Notes: generated by a model not told the origin, from the sequence alone. 64,000 nt of DNA from Vibrio furnissii CIP 102972 (GCF_000176175.1 NZ_ACZP01000014.1:558001-622000), one strand, 5' to 3'; shown: positions 28,646-37,840, counted from the stretch's first letter. A program made the numbers and translations.

Positions 28646-29071
28646 ATGAGTACGCTATACACAACAAAAGCAACTGCACTGGCTGGCCGTAACGGTAAAG
28701 TTTCTACAGATGACGGACTCCTGTCACTGGAACTAAGCTATCCAAAAGAGATGGGCGGTACAGGCGCGGCGACGAATCCGGAACAACTCTTTGCAGCGGG
28801 GTATTCGGCCTGTTTCTCTAACGCGATTCTGCACGTGGCGCGTGAAGCCAAAGTCGCACTGAAATCAGCCCCCGTGACTGCGGAAGTCGGCATTGGCCCG
28901 AACGCGAACGGCGGCTTTGCCCTGACGGTGAATTTGGCAGCGACGCTGGAGCTGCCAGACGCACAAGCGGTTGAGTTGGTGAAAACCGCGCATCAGGTGT
29001 GCCCTTATTCAAACGCAACGCGCGGCAATATCGCCGTGGGTGTAATTGCCAACGGTGTAAAAATCGCTTAA
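28646..29071 (+). CDS. ohr: Organic hydroperoxide resistance peroxiredoxin Ohr
   Basis: A 141-residue OsmC-family thiol peroxidase. The two catalytic cysteines are Cys56 in GYSACFSNA and Cys119 in HQVCPYSNATR, with the conserved Glu46 in NPEQLFAAG. Full length. AAGGAG precedes ATG 28646. It reduces organic and fatty acid hydroperoxides in the cytosol. Confidence 0.96.
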   Translation: MSTLYTTKATALAGRNGKVSTDDGLLSLELSYPKEMGGTGAATNPEQLFAAGYSACFSNAILHVAREAKVALKSAPVTAEVGIGPNANGGFALTVNLAATLELPDAQAVELVKTAHQVCPYSNATRGNIAVGVIANGVKIA

Positions 29072-29091
29072 TTCGATTCCTCTTTGTACAC

Positions 29092-29115
29092 AAGCCCGCC
29101 CATCGGCGGGCTTTT
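29092..29115 (+). terminator. Terminator after ohr
   Basis: AAGCCCGCC and GGCGGGCTT form a nine-pair stem around CATC, followed by TTCATTTTT. Confidence 0.85.
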
Positions 29116-29246
29116 CATTTTTCTTCAACAAAAACAAAACTTAAACGTCACAATCTAGAAATCAAACCGTCATTTAAAAAACCTACCTTACTCTCAACCA
29201 AACGAAAGAGCATCGAAGCTCGTAAACTATGAATAAGGTAATAACA

Positions 29247-30221
29247 ATGAAACAAGCAGCAGTAGCAACCGCGATTTTCGCAGCACTAGTTTCTGGTTCA
29301 GCAATGGCAGCAACAGTGTATAAAGCAGATGGTACAGAACTGAAAGTCGGTGGTCGTGTTGAGTTCCGCGGTGACTTCATTGGGACAGATGATGGCGCAG
29401 AAATTGAAGGCACCATGGAAGACAGCACACGTGCTCGCCTGAATCTGAAAGGTACCACTGAACTTGCTGATGACCTGACAGGTTTTGCTTTCTACGAAGC
29501 AGAGCAAAAAACAGGTAAATCTGAATTCAAAAACCGTTACATGTATGCCGGTTTCGGCACCAGCATGGGCGATTTGTCTTTCGGTAAGCAAGACATGGCT
29601 GCAGTACAAATCTCAGACATGACGGATATTACTGAATTCTCGGGCAACCAACAGTACATCGACTCTGCGTCTGACAAAACAGACAGCGTGATCGCTTACC
29701 GCGGTCAATTCGATGCGCTAAACCTGCAAGCCACTTATTCTGCGAACAGCGAAAAAGACGCTGACCTATACGGCATCTCTGCGCTTTATGCGCTGCCATT
29801 CGGTTTGGATCTCGGCGCGGCCTACTCAGCAGGTGACAACGGCACAGGTAACGGTCAGCAAAACCAAGTGCTGTTCGGTGCAGGCTACACACTGGATGCA
29901 CTTTACCTTGCTGCAACTTACTCGTTCGGTGACCTAGATGACGACGCTAACCAAGAGTTCAAAGCACTGGAACTGGCAGCGGCTTACAAATTTACCAAGC
30001 AATTTACGCTGAAAGCGCTGTACGCGAAAACCGAAGACAAAGATTCTGGCACAAAAACAGATACGGCTGATTTCTTCGAGCTGGCTGGCTACTACAAGTT
30101 CAACTCAAACCTGAGCACTTACGTGGCTTACAAGCTGAACAATCTGGATGACGTTGTGGTTGACGGTCTGGAAACGCAAAGCGAAGACACAATGCGTCTG
30201 GGCTTGAAATACGCATTCTAA
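29247..30221 (+). CDS. General porin, OmpU/OmpC-like
   Basis: A 324-residue outer-membrane beta-barrel. It has a signal peptide ending in SGSAMA (about residue 21), an early strand VYKADGTELKVGGRVEFRG, alternating strands throughout, and a C-terminal phenylalanine in LRLGLKYAF-like ending, needed for BAM recognition. ATG 29247 is favoured by AAGG 7 bases upstream; ATG 29229 would add six residues. It resembles vibrio OmpU-family porins, but I do not assign the symbol. It ends in its own terminator. Confidence 0.9.
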   Translation: MKQAAVATAIFAALVSGSAMAATVYKADGTELKVGGRVEFRGDFIGTDDGAEIEGTMEDSTRARLNLKGTTELADDLTGFAFYEAEQKTGKSEFKNRYMYAGFGTSMGDLSFGKQDMAAVQISDMTDITEFSGNQQYIDSASDKTDSVIAYRGQFDALNLQATYSANSEKDADLYGISALYALPFGLDLGAAYSAGDNGTGNGQQNQVLFGAGYTLDALYLAATYSFGDLDDDANQEFKALELAAAYKFTKQFTLKALYAKTEDKDSGTKTDTADFFELAGYYKFNSNLSTYVAYKLNNLDDVVVDGLETQSEDTMRLGLKYAF

Positions 30222-30257
30222 AACGTTCCTCTTGACTCCCGAGGAAACTGTCCTGAT

Positions 30258-30283
30258 TGGCCAAGCATTGCTTGGCCTTTTTT
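30258..30283 (+). terminator. Porin terminator
   Basis: GGCCAAGCA and TGCTTGGCC form a nine-pair stem followed by seven T residues. Confidence 0.85.
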
Positions 30284-30409
30284 TATGGCATCAATTGATG
30301 GCGTGCGTTGCACCACATCACAGCAGCCTGCCCCATCGCGACGCATCTGGGTGAGCAACGGCTCCACAGGAAAAATGTGTAAGCTATTGATTTTAAATGA
30401 ATGAAAAAG

Positions 30410-30426
30410 TTGGCACGCTGCCTGCA
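30410..30426 (+). promoter_or_regulatory. Sigma-54-type promoter
   Basis: TTGGCACGCTGCCTGCA has GG (-24) and GC (-12) separated by exactly ten bases and the TGGCAC core, as required for RpoN promoters. Predicted start is near 30437. No sigma-70 pair of comparable quality is nearby. Confidence 0.6.
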
Positions 30427-30436
30427 TTATATACAT

Positions 30437-30536
30437 TACAAATGCAGGCAGCGTTTGTGCTTCTTTTCAGTGATATGGCAGAAATCACTGGTCACTTCAT
30501 GTTCTTTGACCTCCCTCTGGGAGGTCTTTTTTTTTT
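30437..30536 (+). ncRNA. Candidate small RNA of about 100 nt
   Basis: The stretch has no plausible coding frame and folds into three local hairpins: ACAAATGC/GCGTTTGT at 30438-30458 with an AGGCA loop, CAGTGAT/ATCACTG at 30468-30490 with loop ATGGCAGAA, and a terminator GACCTCCC/GGGAGGTC at 30508-30526 followed by ten T residues. The porin upstream already has its own terminator, so this second strong terminator implies a separate transcript. The RpoN-like promoter fits its 5' end. The sequence does not match Qrr, GlmY/Z, Spot 42 or RyhB as I remember them. Confidence 0.6.
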
Positions 30537-30807
30537 GCGCTGCTGATGCAACGTCTGGCCAACAGCATAGTCGCTTTCCATTGCTTATGATTTGAGCACC
30601 ATCAATATTTTCGAATTCTCTCCCCCACACCGCACATTGGTTTCAATCGCGTTCCCGCGTATGATGCGTGCACCATATTGCTCACTCACCTGATGGCGGC
30701 GCATCCGTTGCGTGGATGACGCATGGAAACAAAAAAGACGCCACGTGAAATAAAAGCAACGTAAAACCTTTCCTATGCTGTAAGAACATCATTTTTGAGG
30801 AACTGAT

Positions 30808-31422
30808 ATGGCAACGCCGATCAACGTCACTCTCTATCGCTGGGCGGGTCAATTCGGCCCGTTAAAGGTCAAAATCCCCTGCGGTGAGTGCACTCTGACC
30901 AAAGACATCTTGCTCGATGCGTTCAGCCATGAGCTGGCAGGCATTCCGATTGAATTGGAAGTCAAAGACTGGCTCACGCATTGGTGGGAGCCGCTGCGTC
31001 ATGGCGCTTGGCATGCGCCGATTGTGATTGTGGAAGGACATGTCGTCAGCCAAGGCGAAGCACTCAATCGCGGCGCGCTGGTGCAATCCGTCATTCAAGC
31101 CTGGGTCCCCAGAGAGCCGATCAGCGGAAATATCGTGTTTGGAAAAGCCAATTGCCCTTACTGCACCAAGGCCAAACGCTTGTTGCAATCGGCAGGCATT
31201 GATTACGACGACCGAGATGTGGTGAAAGACAGCGCCGCGTTATATCGCATGATCCCTGCCGTGAAAGCCATCATCGGCGAGAAAACACCCGTGACCGTGC
31301 CACAAATCTGGCTCGATGGGGAATATATCGGGGGCTGTGATGCATTGGAGGCGTGGTTAAAAACCCATCCGCACAAGTTGAATGCAAACAACGTGGTTGA
31401 ACTCGGCGCCAACATTTCGTAA
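30808..31422 (+). CDS. Glutaredoxin-domain protein with N-terminal extension
   Basis: A 204-residue protein. Residues about 105-195 form a glutaredoxin domain with the active site CPYC at 116-119, the cis-proline segment TVPQIWLDG and the GGCDAL glutathione-binding motif. The first hundred residues are a second thioredoxin-like module carrying CGEC at 25-28, which could be a second redox centre. About twice the length of standard glutaredoxins. ATG 30808 follows TGAGGAAC. Confidence 0.85.
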   Translation: MATPINVTLYRWAGQFGPLKVKIPCGECTLTKDILLDAFSHELAGIPIELEVKDWLTHWWEPLRHGAWHAPIVIVEGHVVSQGEALNRGALVQSVIQAWVPREPISGNIVFGKANCPYCTKAKRLLQSAGIDYDDRDVVKDSAALYRMIPAVKAIIGEKTPVTVPQIWLDGEYIGGCDALEAWLKTHPHKLNANNVVELGANIS

Positions 31423-31440
31423 TTTTCTTTCAGAAAAGCA

Positions 31441-31474
31441 AAAGGCCTCAAGCTTAACACTTGAGGCCTTTTTA
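31441..31474. terminator. Bidirectional terminator after glutaredoxin gene
   Basis: AAAGGCCTCAAG pairs with CTTGAGGCCTTT across a short loop, with T-runs on both strands; it also serves the small minus-strand gene at 31490. Confidence 0.85.
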
Positions 31475-31489
31475 ATTCTTTAAGGCGAC

Positions 31490-31624
31490 TTACTTAGTCA
31501 TTTTCTTCCACATGGTTTTGATGAAAGATTTTTTCTTTGGCTGAGCTTTGCCGTAAAGCGCTTCGTGCATCATCTGTTTTGCGATGATTTGGCCAACGTA
31601 TGCAGCACCTAAATCGTTACCCAT
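31490..31624 (-). CDS. Small basic protein, 44 residues
   Basis: A short frame starting MGNDLGAAYVGQII and ending KKSFIKTMWKKMTK before TAA. A strong AGGAGAG lies 5 bases before the ATG at 31624, and a terminator follows the stop, both supporting expression. The C-terminal half is lysine-rich. No family recognised; it could be a membrane-associated or nucleic acid-binding microprotein. Confidence 0.6.
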   Translation of the reverse strand: MGNDLGAAYVGQIIAKQMMHEALYGKAQPKKKSFIKTMWKKMTK

Positions 31625-31733
31625 GATACTCTCCTACACTTGATTGTAATTTAACTACCTTTTGCAGTTAATATAGCATCAAATTGGATTATAACAAGAC
31701 ATAGATCACAAATTTATGTAATTAATTTTCAGA

Positions 31734-32084
31734 TTAGCTACGCTTTGGTTGCTTGTACGTTTTACCCGCCGCTTGATACGTGTCTTTGACTTTCACATCA
31801 AACATGATGTCGAAGAACCACGCGACAAATTTCACCACGTCATCCCCTTCGTTCATGATGTGCTCAACGTATTCCTGCTCAACGCCCTGTTCGTCTGCTC
31901 GTACAGTGACATGATAAATACGCTGCTCTCCTTCGACATCAGCCAAGGCAAACTGGCCAGTCAGAGACTGCGCGGCTTCCGCAATATCGGCATCATCACT
32001 GGCGCGCAGCATATCAAGCGCTTGTGGCAGGGCCGCTTGTGCGCACAGTTGCTTCACTAGCGCTTCAAATTCGTTCTGTTGCAT
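31734..32084 (-). CDS. Conserved hypothetical acidic protein
   Basis: A 116-residue cytosolic protein starting at ATG 32084 after GAGAGG; an in-frame TTG at 32090 is an alternative. Negatively charged in the middle (DADIAEAAQSL, MNEGDDVVKF) and basic at the C-terminus (TYKQPKRS). No signal peptide or membrane segment. No recognised domain. Confidence 0.65.
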   Translation of the reverse strand: MQQNEFEALVKQLCAQAALPQALDMLRASDDADIAEAAQSLTGQFALADVEGEQRIYHVTVRADEQGVEQEYVEHIMNEGDDVVKFVAWFFDIMFDVKVKDTYQAAGKTYKQPKRS

Positions 32085-32173
32085 GATCAATCCTCTCAGT
32101 AGCAGCGGCGGATTATACCCACAACCGGTGACAACTGCACTACAGACAATGCCAATGATGTCACTGCGTCAAT

Positions 32174-33379
32174 TTAGGTCGAGGGTTGCGTCGACACATC
32201 GCGCTGCGCTGCCGATAAGATAAGCACCAACAACATGCTGGAACTGGTCGCGAGATAGAACCATCCCAGCGCCCCTTGGCTCGTCACACAATGTTCTACC
32301 AGAAATCCGCCGAGCACCCCGGCGATCACCATCTGAATCGACCCCGATAACGCAGAAACGGAACCCGCCTGCGTTTTATGTGGCGCAAGCAACATGGTAG
32401 TGGAAATCGGAAATGACATCCCTTGTGCCACCGTCAACCACGTGAACGCCCAGATCAGGTTGAAGACGTTAAACGGCATCAACAGCAGCCAAACGCCAGC
32501 AAAAATCATAATGCCAATCGCTGCGCCAAGCAGTTGCCGCGATGAAAAATAACGATGGAAAATGTTGACCAGCACACTCCCGGTGAGCAATCCCGCCGAG
32601 GGAATGATCATGATGCTGCCATATTCTGCCGCAGTCATGCCCAACTGCTTTTGCAATAGGAAAGGCAACACAGACAACGTGACTAAGCTCGACAAGTAAC
32701 TGATCCAGTTGTAGCTTGCGCTGCTTAGTACTTGCCAGTTGCGCAGCAGCGCCCAGTAATTGCCCACCACTTTGGTCGCTTCAAATCGCTTTTTCGCGTA
32801 GGGCAATGTTTCCGGCAGAATGAAATACCCCAGCGTAAAAATCGCGCTGATGTAGATCATCACGAAGGTAAACACGGATTGCCAACTCAAGTGGTACGTC
32901 ATCCAACCACCCACCACCGGTGCCACAATGGGCATGATGGAGGCCGTGATGGCAATATACGACATCGCTTTGGTCAGATGCGGGCCGTCGTAACTGTCTC
33001 GCAGCACGCTGCGCCCAAGCACCGACGCGCTACCCGCCCCCAGACCTTGCAACAATCGCCCCATTTCCAATGAACTAAAATGGTCGGAGAACGTCACGCA
33101 CAAAATGGTGCCGAGCAGGTATATGCCCTGCCCTAGAATAAAAGTCGGACGACGTCCCACCGCATCAGACAGTGCGCCATAAAAGAGTTGTGAACCCCCA
33201 AAGCCAAGTAAAAACAAGGTGACCAGCATCTGGACACTGGCTTGATCGACTTGTAAATCTTGGCTAATCATTGGCAGTGCAGGCAAGTAAATGGCCACCC
33301 CAACTTGCCCAGTAGCGATGATCATCATCGCCAGCAGCATGGGTGTTTTTTTAAAGGAATGTTGTGCTTCTCTGTTCAT
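32174..33379 (-). CDS. MFS multidrug transporter, Bcr/CflA family
   Basis: A 401-residue twelve-helix major facilitator. Family motifs are YLPALPMISQDL in the first periplasmic loop, the motif A region GALSDAVGRRPTF, and motif C-like GSASVLGRSVLRD. It probably exports drugs or metabolites by proton antiport. ATG 33379 is chosen; it is divergent from a LysR gene 88 bases away that likely controls it. Confidence 0.9.
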   Translation of the reverse strand: MNREAQHSFKKTPMLLAMMIIATGQVGVAIYLPALPMISQDLQVDQASVQMLVTLFLLGFGGSQLFYGALSDAVGRRPTFILGQGIYLLGTILCVTFSDHFSSLEMGRLLQGLGAGSASVLGRSVLRDSYDGPHLTKAMSYIAITASIMPIVAPVVGGWMTYHLSWQSVFTFVMIYISAIFTLGYFILPETLPYAKKRFEATKVVGNYWALLRNWQVLSSASYNWISYLSSLVTLSVLPFLLQKQLGMTAAEYGSIMIIPSAGLLTGSVLVNIFHRYFSSRQLLGAAIGIMIFAGVWLLLMPFNVFNLIWAFTWLTVAQGMSFPISTTMLLAPHKTQAGSVSALSGSIQMVIAGVLGGFLVEHCVTSQGALGWFYLATSSSMLLVLILSAAQRDVSTQPST

Positions 33380-33466
33380 AAGCGCAGTGTATATTGGTAA
33401 CCTACACTTGATAATGATGCTTTCAGGAAATGAATTAGTTCCAAACCGGAACAAGTAGGAGAGACG

Positions 33467-34363
33467 ATGGATTGGTTACAAAGCGCAAAAACTTACATTC
33501 GCGTGGTGGAAGAAGGCAGCTTTAATGGCGCCGCTCGTAAATTGAACACCACCAGCTCTGCGGTCAGTAAACGCATTCATTGGCTCGAAGAGCGCATCGG
33601 CGTGCAACTGCTAAAGCGCACCACGCGTTCGGTGACGCAAACCGAAGCCGGTGTGCTGTTTTACGAACGCGCCAAAGCGCAGCTGGAAAGCTGGCAATCC
33701 GTGCTTGATGAAACGCGCTCACTCAATCAAAGCCCGGCAGGCTTACTCAAGATTGGCGCCACGCTCGCTGTCGGTTCCAAGTTTCTGATGCAATATGTCG
33801 ATGAGTTTCTGCAACACTACCCAGACATTCGCATCCAGCTCACCACCACCACGCCCGGCCAGTTGCCAGAGCTGCATCTCGATCTCTTTATTAGTCGCGA
33901 AATCGATCAGCTCAATTCGCTGAGCTTCAAAGCCACGCCCTTGTTTGTCCACAAAGCGGGCTTTTACGCGTCGCCGCAGTATTTACAGCGCCATGGCACG
34001 CCATCGACGTTGCACGATCTGACACAGCACAACGTGCTGTGCTGGGGCGAGCAAACCAGTCGCGAAGTCAAAACCAACAACCATAAACGCCTGACCTTAT
34101 CGGGCAACTTCGCCACCACCAACCCAGAAGCGCTGTTTTATGCGGGCAAGTGCGGCATGGGGATTGTGGTGTCCAATCACGTGATGTTGAAAGAAGAGCT
34201 GAAACAACGCACTTTAGTGCGCATTCTGCCGGACATCACCATCGATCAAGCCACGGTGTTTGCTTACTATCCCAAGCTCGATTACCAACACACGCGCACG
34301 CACCTGTTTCTCAACTTCCTCAAAGAGAAATTAGCGCACTCGCAAGATGGCGACAGCGCATAA
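33467..34363 (+). CDS. LysR family transcriptional regulator
   Basis: A 298-residue regulator. N-terminal winged helix: VVEEGSFNGAARKLNTTSSAVSKRI in two adjoining parts, followed by LEERIGVQLLKRTTRSVTQTEAG, again in parts. The remainder is a substrate-binding-like effector domain. AGGAGAG precedes ATG 33467. Divergent from the Bcr/CflA transporter, its probable target. Confidence 0.9.
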   Translation: MDWLQSAKTYIRVVEEGSFNGAARKLNTTSSAVSKRIHWLEERIGVQLLKRTTRSVTQTEAGVLFYERAKAQLESWQSVLDETRSLNQSPAGLLKIGATLAVGSKFLMQYVDEFLQHYPDIRIQLTTTTPGQLPELHLDLFISREIDQLNSLSFKATPLFVHKAGFYASPQYLQRHGTPSTLHDLTQHNVLCWGEQTSREVKTNNHKRLTLSGNFATTNPEALFYAGKCGMGIVVSNHVMLKEELKQRTLVRILPDITIDQATVFAYYPKLDYQHTRTHLFLNFLKEKLAHSQDGDSA

Positions 34364-34576
34364 ACCGTACGATATGTTTGATGTACAAGAAAGTACCAAT
34401 GTTATGTCGCCGAATAACCCATTGTTCTAGAAAGCCATTCTTGGCTATACACCTAAAGTCGTAAGGACCCTCGGTGGAAAAAACCAGCACAATCTACCAT
34501 AGTAACAAAATGCATATTATGAGATCTGTTCCTTAGTTCTCGGCATACAGATCAATCACAACGTGAGTGCTGGATT

Positions 34577-36409
34577 ATGACTACAACATCACTGGCTAGA
34601 GATGCAGTTAGTCTGGATACAATCAATGAGTTAATTTTGTTGGACGGGAAAGCGTTGCTGGACCGGGCCACCTACGTGCTGCATACCCACTTCAACTCCT
34701 TTTGTACCTGCATCATTGAACTCGATAAATCCCATTACAAGGCCCATACGATCGCTTACGTCGCGGATCGTGAGCTGAAAGAGGGGGTTTGCTATCAGAT
34801 GAAAGGCACGCCCTGCGAACAGGTCTCGAAGTCGAAGCAGGAGTATTGCCTGTTTCCCTCCCAGGTCACCAAGATTTTTCCGTACGACGATTTTCTAAAT
34901 GATCACCATATTGAAGCGTACATCGGCATTCCCCTGCGCAGCAAAAGTGGCGAAGTGCTGGGGATCTTGATCTCCACATTCACCACAGCCGTGCACGATG
35001 AAGACCCGGTGATCGAGTACCATCGCATTCTGGCGCGCATCATCGTCCACAGCTTGCGTAATAAATGGCTGTCGGAGCGCTCGGAAAGCTTGGTCAATCA
35101 ACTGAGTTACGAAGTCTCACACGACAACCTCACCAATTTGATGAACCGGAACTACCTGTCAGACAAGCTGGAACGCTTGGTTGAAACCAGTAGCGAACCG
35201 TTTACGTTGGCTTATCTCGACATTGATAACTTTAAATCAATCAATGATTTGTACGGCCATTACATCGGCGACCAAATCATCAAATTCGTCGCCAACTCCA
35301 TTTTGCAGTGCGTGCGTGAAGAGAACCTCACCTTTCGTATCGCAGGGGACGAATTTGCCTTCATCACCTTCTCTAACGACCCATTGAAGATCTGCCGCGC
35401 GATTCTCGATAAACTCGACCAAGGTTATTTTGACCCGTCGCACCGCATCAAAGTCGGGTTGAGCATTGGCATCGCCAAAAAATCGCACGAACCGATCACC
35501 GCAGACCAATTGATTCTTAACGCCAGCCTCGCACTCAAAGACTGTAAGCAGAGTCGCAGCAGTCAAATTCGCTGCTACGACACCCACTTGAGCAGCCAGT
35601 ATCACCGTCGCACTCAGGTGATTGATGCGCTGCGCAGCGAGCTGGATAAAACCACGATGGCCGATTCTGAAATCTACGTGGTGGTGCAACCCATTGTTCA
35701 TCGTCGCCAAAAAGAGTGGAACTATTTTGAAGTGCTGGCGCGCTGGAATAGCGCTTCATTGGGCTTTGTCTCGCCCATGGAATTCATTGACGCGGCGGAA
35801 CAATCGGGGCTGATCATTGAGTTGGGCGAGAAAATTGTCGAGCTGGCTTGCCAAGCCAAAGCAGACTTGGAACGCCAATTTGGCTACAAGGTCAAACTCG
35901 GCCTCAACTGTTCCGCCCACGAGCTGACCAATTCAACCCGTTACCTGACTCACTTGATGCAAACGCTCAACCAATACGGATTCGAGCCGCGAGAATTCAC
36001 CATTGAGCTGACCGAAACCGTGCTGCTGTCGCAAACCACAGAAGTGAAATACATCCTCGATAAACTGCGCGAACTCGGTTTCACCGTGGCACTGGATGAC
36101 TTTGGTACCGGCTATTCGAGTTTGAATTACATTCACAGCTACCCGATCGACTGCATCAAGATTGATGCGACCTTCATTCGCAATATGCTGTGCAATGAAA
36201 CGGCAGAACGCGTGGTGTGGCTCATCATTCAGTTGGCCAAACAGTTGAATGTGGACTTGATTGCGGAAGGGGTCGAGAGCCAAGAAGCGCTCGATAAGCT
36301 CTATGCGATGGGGTGTGACCAGATCCAAGGTTACTTCTTTGCCAAACCCGAAACACCAGTCAAAATTGTGCAGCAATGGTTGGCACTTCAGCAGCCGCGC
36401 CGCGCATAA
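34577..36409 (+). CDS. GAF-GGDEF-EAL c-di-GMP turnover protein
   Basis: A 610-residue soluble protein. A GAF-like sensor lies at about 15-165, a GGDEF domain at about 175-340 and an EAL domain at about 365-605. The GGDEF motif reads AGDEF (256-260) and the usual RxxD inhibitory site is REEN, so cyclase activity is uncertain. The EAL domain keeps the important segments: EVLARW (385-390), ELTETVLL, DDFGTGYSSL, KIDATFI and AEGVES, so phosphodiesterase activity is likely. It is next to the ShyA-like endopeptidase gene, convergent with it, as in V. cholerae (from memory). Confidence 0.9.
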   Translation: MTTTSLARDAVSLDTINELILLDGKALLDRATYVLHTHFNSFCTCIIELDKSHYKAHTIAYVADRELKEGVCYQMKGTPCEQVSKSKQEYCLFPSQVTKIFPYDDFLNDHHIEAYIGIPLRSKSGEVLGILISTFTTAVHDEDPVIEYHRILARIIVHSLRNKWLSERSESLVNQLSYEVSHDNLTNLMNRNYLSDKLERLVETSSEPFTLAYLDIDNFKSINDLYGHYIGDQIIKFVANSILQCVREENLTFRIAGDEFAFITFSNDPLKICRAILDKLDQGYFDPSHRIKVGLSIGIAKKSHEPITADQLILNASLALKDCKQSRSSQIRCYDTHLSSQYHRRTQVIDALRSELDKTTMADSEIYVVVQPIVHRRQKEWNYFEVLARWNSASLGFVSPMEFIDAAEQSGLIIELGEKIVELACQAKADLERQFGYKVKLGLNCSAHELTNSTRYLTHLMQTLNQYGFEPREFTIELTETVLLSQTTEVKYILDKLRELGFTVALDDFGTGYSSLNYIHSYPIDCIKIDATFIRNMLCNETAERVVWLIIQLAKQLNVDLIAEGVESQEALDKLYAMGCDQIQGYFFAKPETPVKIVQQWLALQQPRRA

Positions 36410-36436
36410 AAAAGGCCCTGAAAACAGGGCCTTTCG
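36408..36436. terminator. Terminator between GGDEF-EAL and M23 genes
   Basis: AAAAGGCCCTG and CAGGGCCTTTC form the stem around AAAA; it lies in the short gap between two convergent genes. Confidence 0.8.
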
Positions 36437-36437
36437 T

Positions 36438-37751
36438 TTAACTTTCTGGCGTTGCCTGTGCGTTGGTCGACGCCAGCAATCCTTCTTGGTGAGCCAGCAT
36501 TCTGTCTAACTCATTGCGACGGGCGGTGAAGTTCGCCATGTCTTTCTTCGGCACCGAATTGGCCATCGGGATATTGGCCTTCATCGCATCCACCGGACGA
36601 CCGCGCACGATCAACTCATAGTGAATGTGTGGGCCGGTCACTCGACCGGTTGCGCCAGACAGACCAATCCGCTGGCCGCGCGACACTTTCTGCCCTTTAC
36701 TCACCAGAATTTTGCTCAGGTGCAAGTAACGCGTCATGTAAGTGCTGCCGTGCTGAATCACGACGTAATTGCCCGCATACGGGTGATTTCGTGTCATCAC
36801 CACCACACCGTCACCGGTCGAAACCACTGGGGTTCCGGTTGGTGCCGCGAAATCCGTACCGTTGTGCGGCGCAATGCGCCCGGTCACCGGATGACGACGG
36901 TTCGGATCAAAGCCCGACGACAGACGCCATTTCCCCGTGGTGGGGTAACGCTGGAATGCGCGCTGCAGACTTTCACCGTTTTTGTCGTAATACTGACCAT
37001 CTTTATACAGATACGCCGTCACATCATTGCTGCGGCTGAAAATCTTAATGGCTTGAATTTCGCTATTTCCCGTCAGTTGATCACCGACGAATTGACGCGA
37101 CAACACCACTTCAAAGCGGTCGCCAGCGCGAACATCACGCACGAAATTAATTTTATCTTTCAGTAGCGTCACAATCTGATCAATATCTGAACTGCCCAAC
37201 CCCAGTTGGTTCGCTGACTGTGAGAAACTGCCCTGAATTTCACCAATCAGCGGATATTCTTTCCATGTACCCGGGATTTTGACATCCTTGAACTCAAAAC
37301 TGCCATCGTCCGTTCGCACATACACCGCGCGTTCAACCAAGCTGAACTTCAGCTCCATTTTCGCCAATGAACGTCCGTCTTGACTACGCCAAAAACGAAG
37401 CACGTTACCAGGCTTGAGGGTGTCGAGCGCGAGGTAGTTTAAGTCGGTTTCCATAATCTTCATCAGTTCTTGGTAGCTAAAGCCCAACTGATTGAAGATC
37501 GTGCTCAGATTATCGCCAGATTTAATCTCATACTCGTAATCCGGGTACGATTGTCGCGGTTCGGTCGTTTCCGACAGAATCGACTCCACGATGTGCGATT
37601 CAGGAATCGACAATTCAATTTTACGTGGGTACGACGGATTGCTGAGTGAGGATGAGAGGGCTGCCACTGCCAGTAGAGGTAAACCTACAACTGTTGCTTT
37701 CTTACGCTTTGAGAGCTCGGAAAATCGCAAAAATAGAGACTTGGGTAGCAC
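36438..37751 (-). CDS. M23 peptidoglycan endopeptidase, ShyA/MepM-like
   Basis: A 437-residue cell-wall hydrolase. One membrane anchor or signal lies at about residues 18-37, a LysM/OapA-like domain at about 73-120 (YEIKSGDNLSTIFNQLG), and an M23 LytM domain at about 295-395 with the zinc ligands in HNGTDFAAPTGTP and GPHIHYELI. All catalytic histidines are present, so it should cleave peptide crosslinks. Size, domain order and location beside a GGDEF-EAL gene match the essential vibrio endopeptidase ShyA as I recall it; the symbol is left blank because paralogues (ShyB, ShyC) are similar. Confidence 0.88.
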   Translation of the reverse strand: MLPKSLFLRFSELSKRKKATVVGLPLLAVAALSSSLSNPSYPRKIELSIPESHIVESILSETTEPRQSYPDYEYEIKSGDNLSTIFNQLGFSYQELMKIMETDLNYLALDTLKPGNVLRFWRSQDGRSLAKMELKFSLVERAVYVRTDDGSFEFKDVKIPGTWKEYPLIGEIQGSFSQSANQLGLGSSDIDQIVTLLKDKINFVRDVRAGDRFEVVLSRQFVGDQLTGNSEIQAIKIFSRSNDVTAYLYKDGQYYDKNGESLQRAFQRYPTTGKWRLSSGFDPNRRHPVTGRIAPHNGTDFAAPTGTPVVSTGDGVVVMTRNHPYAGNYVVIQHGSTYMTRYLHLSKILVSKGQKVSRGQRIGLSGATGRVTGPHIHYELIVRGRPVDAMKANIPMANSVPKKDMANFTARRNELDRMLAHQEGLLASTNAQATPES

Positions 37752-37840
37752 AATCTAACCTGTGGATAATGTTAAAAGAGGTCAAAGAGTAAGACTTTCT
37801 TATCAAATTGTCACCTGTGATATGTCAAAGAACCATTAAA

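Noticed and set aside
30301..30360. Possible NtrC or LuxO enhancer site upstream of the sigma-54 promoter
   Set aside because: Only isolated half-sites such as TTGCACC and GGTGAGCA are present, too far apart for a known consensus.
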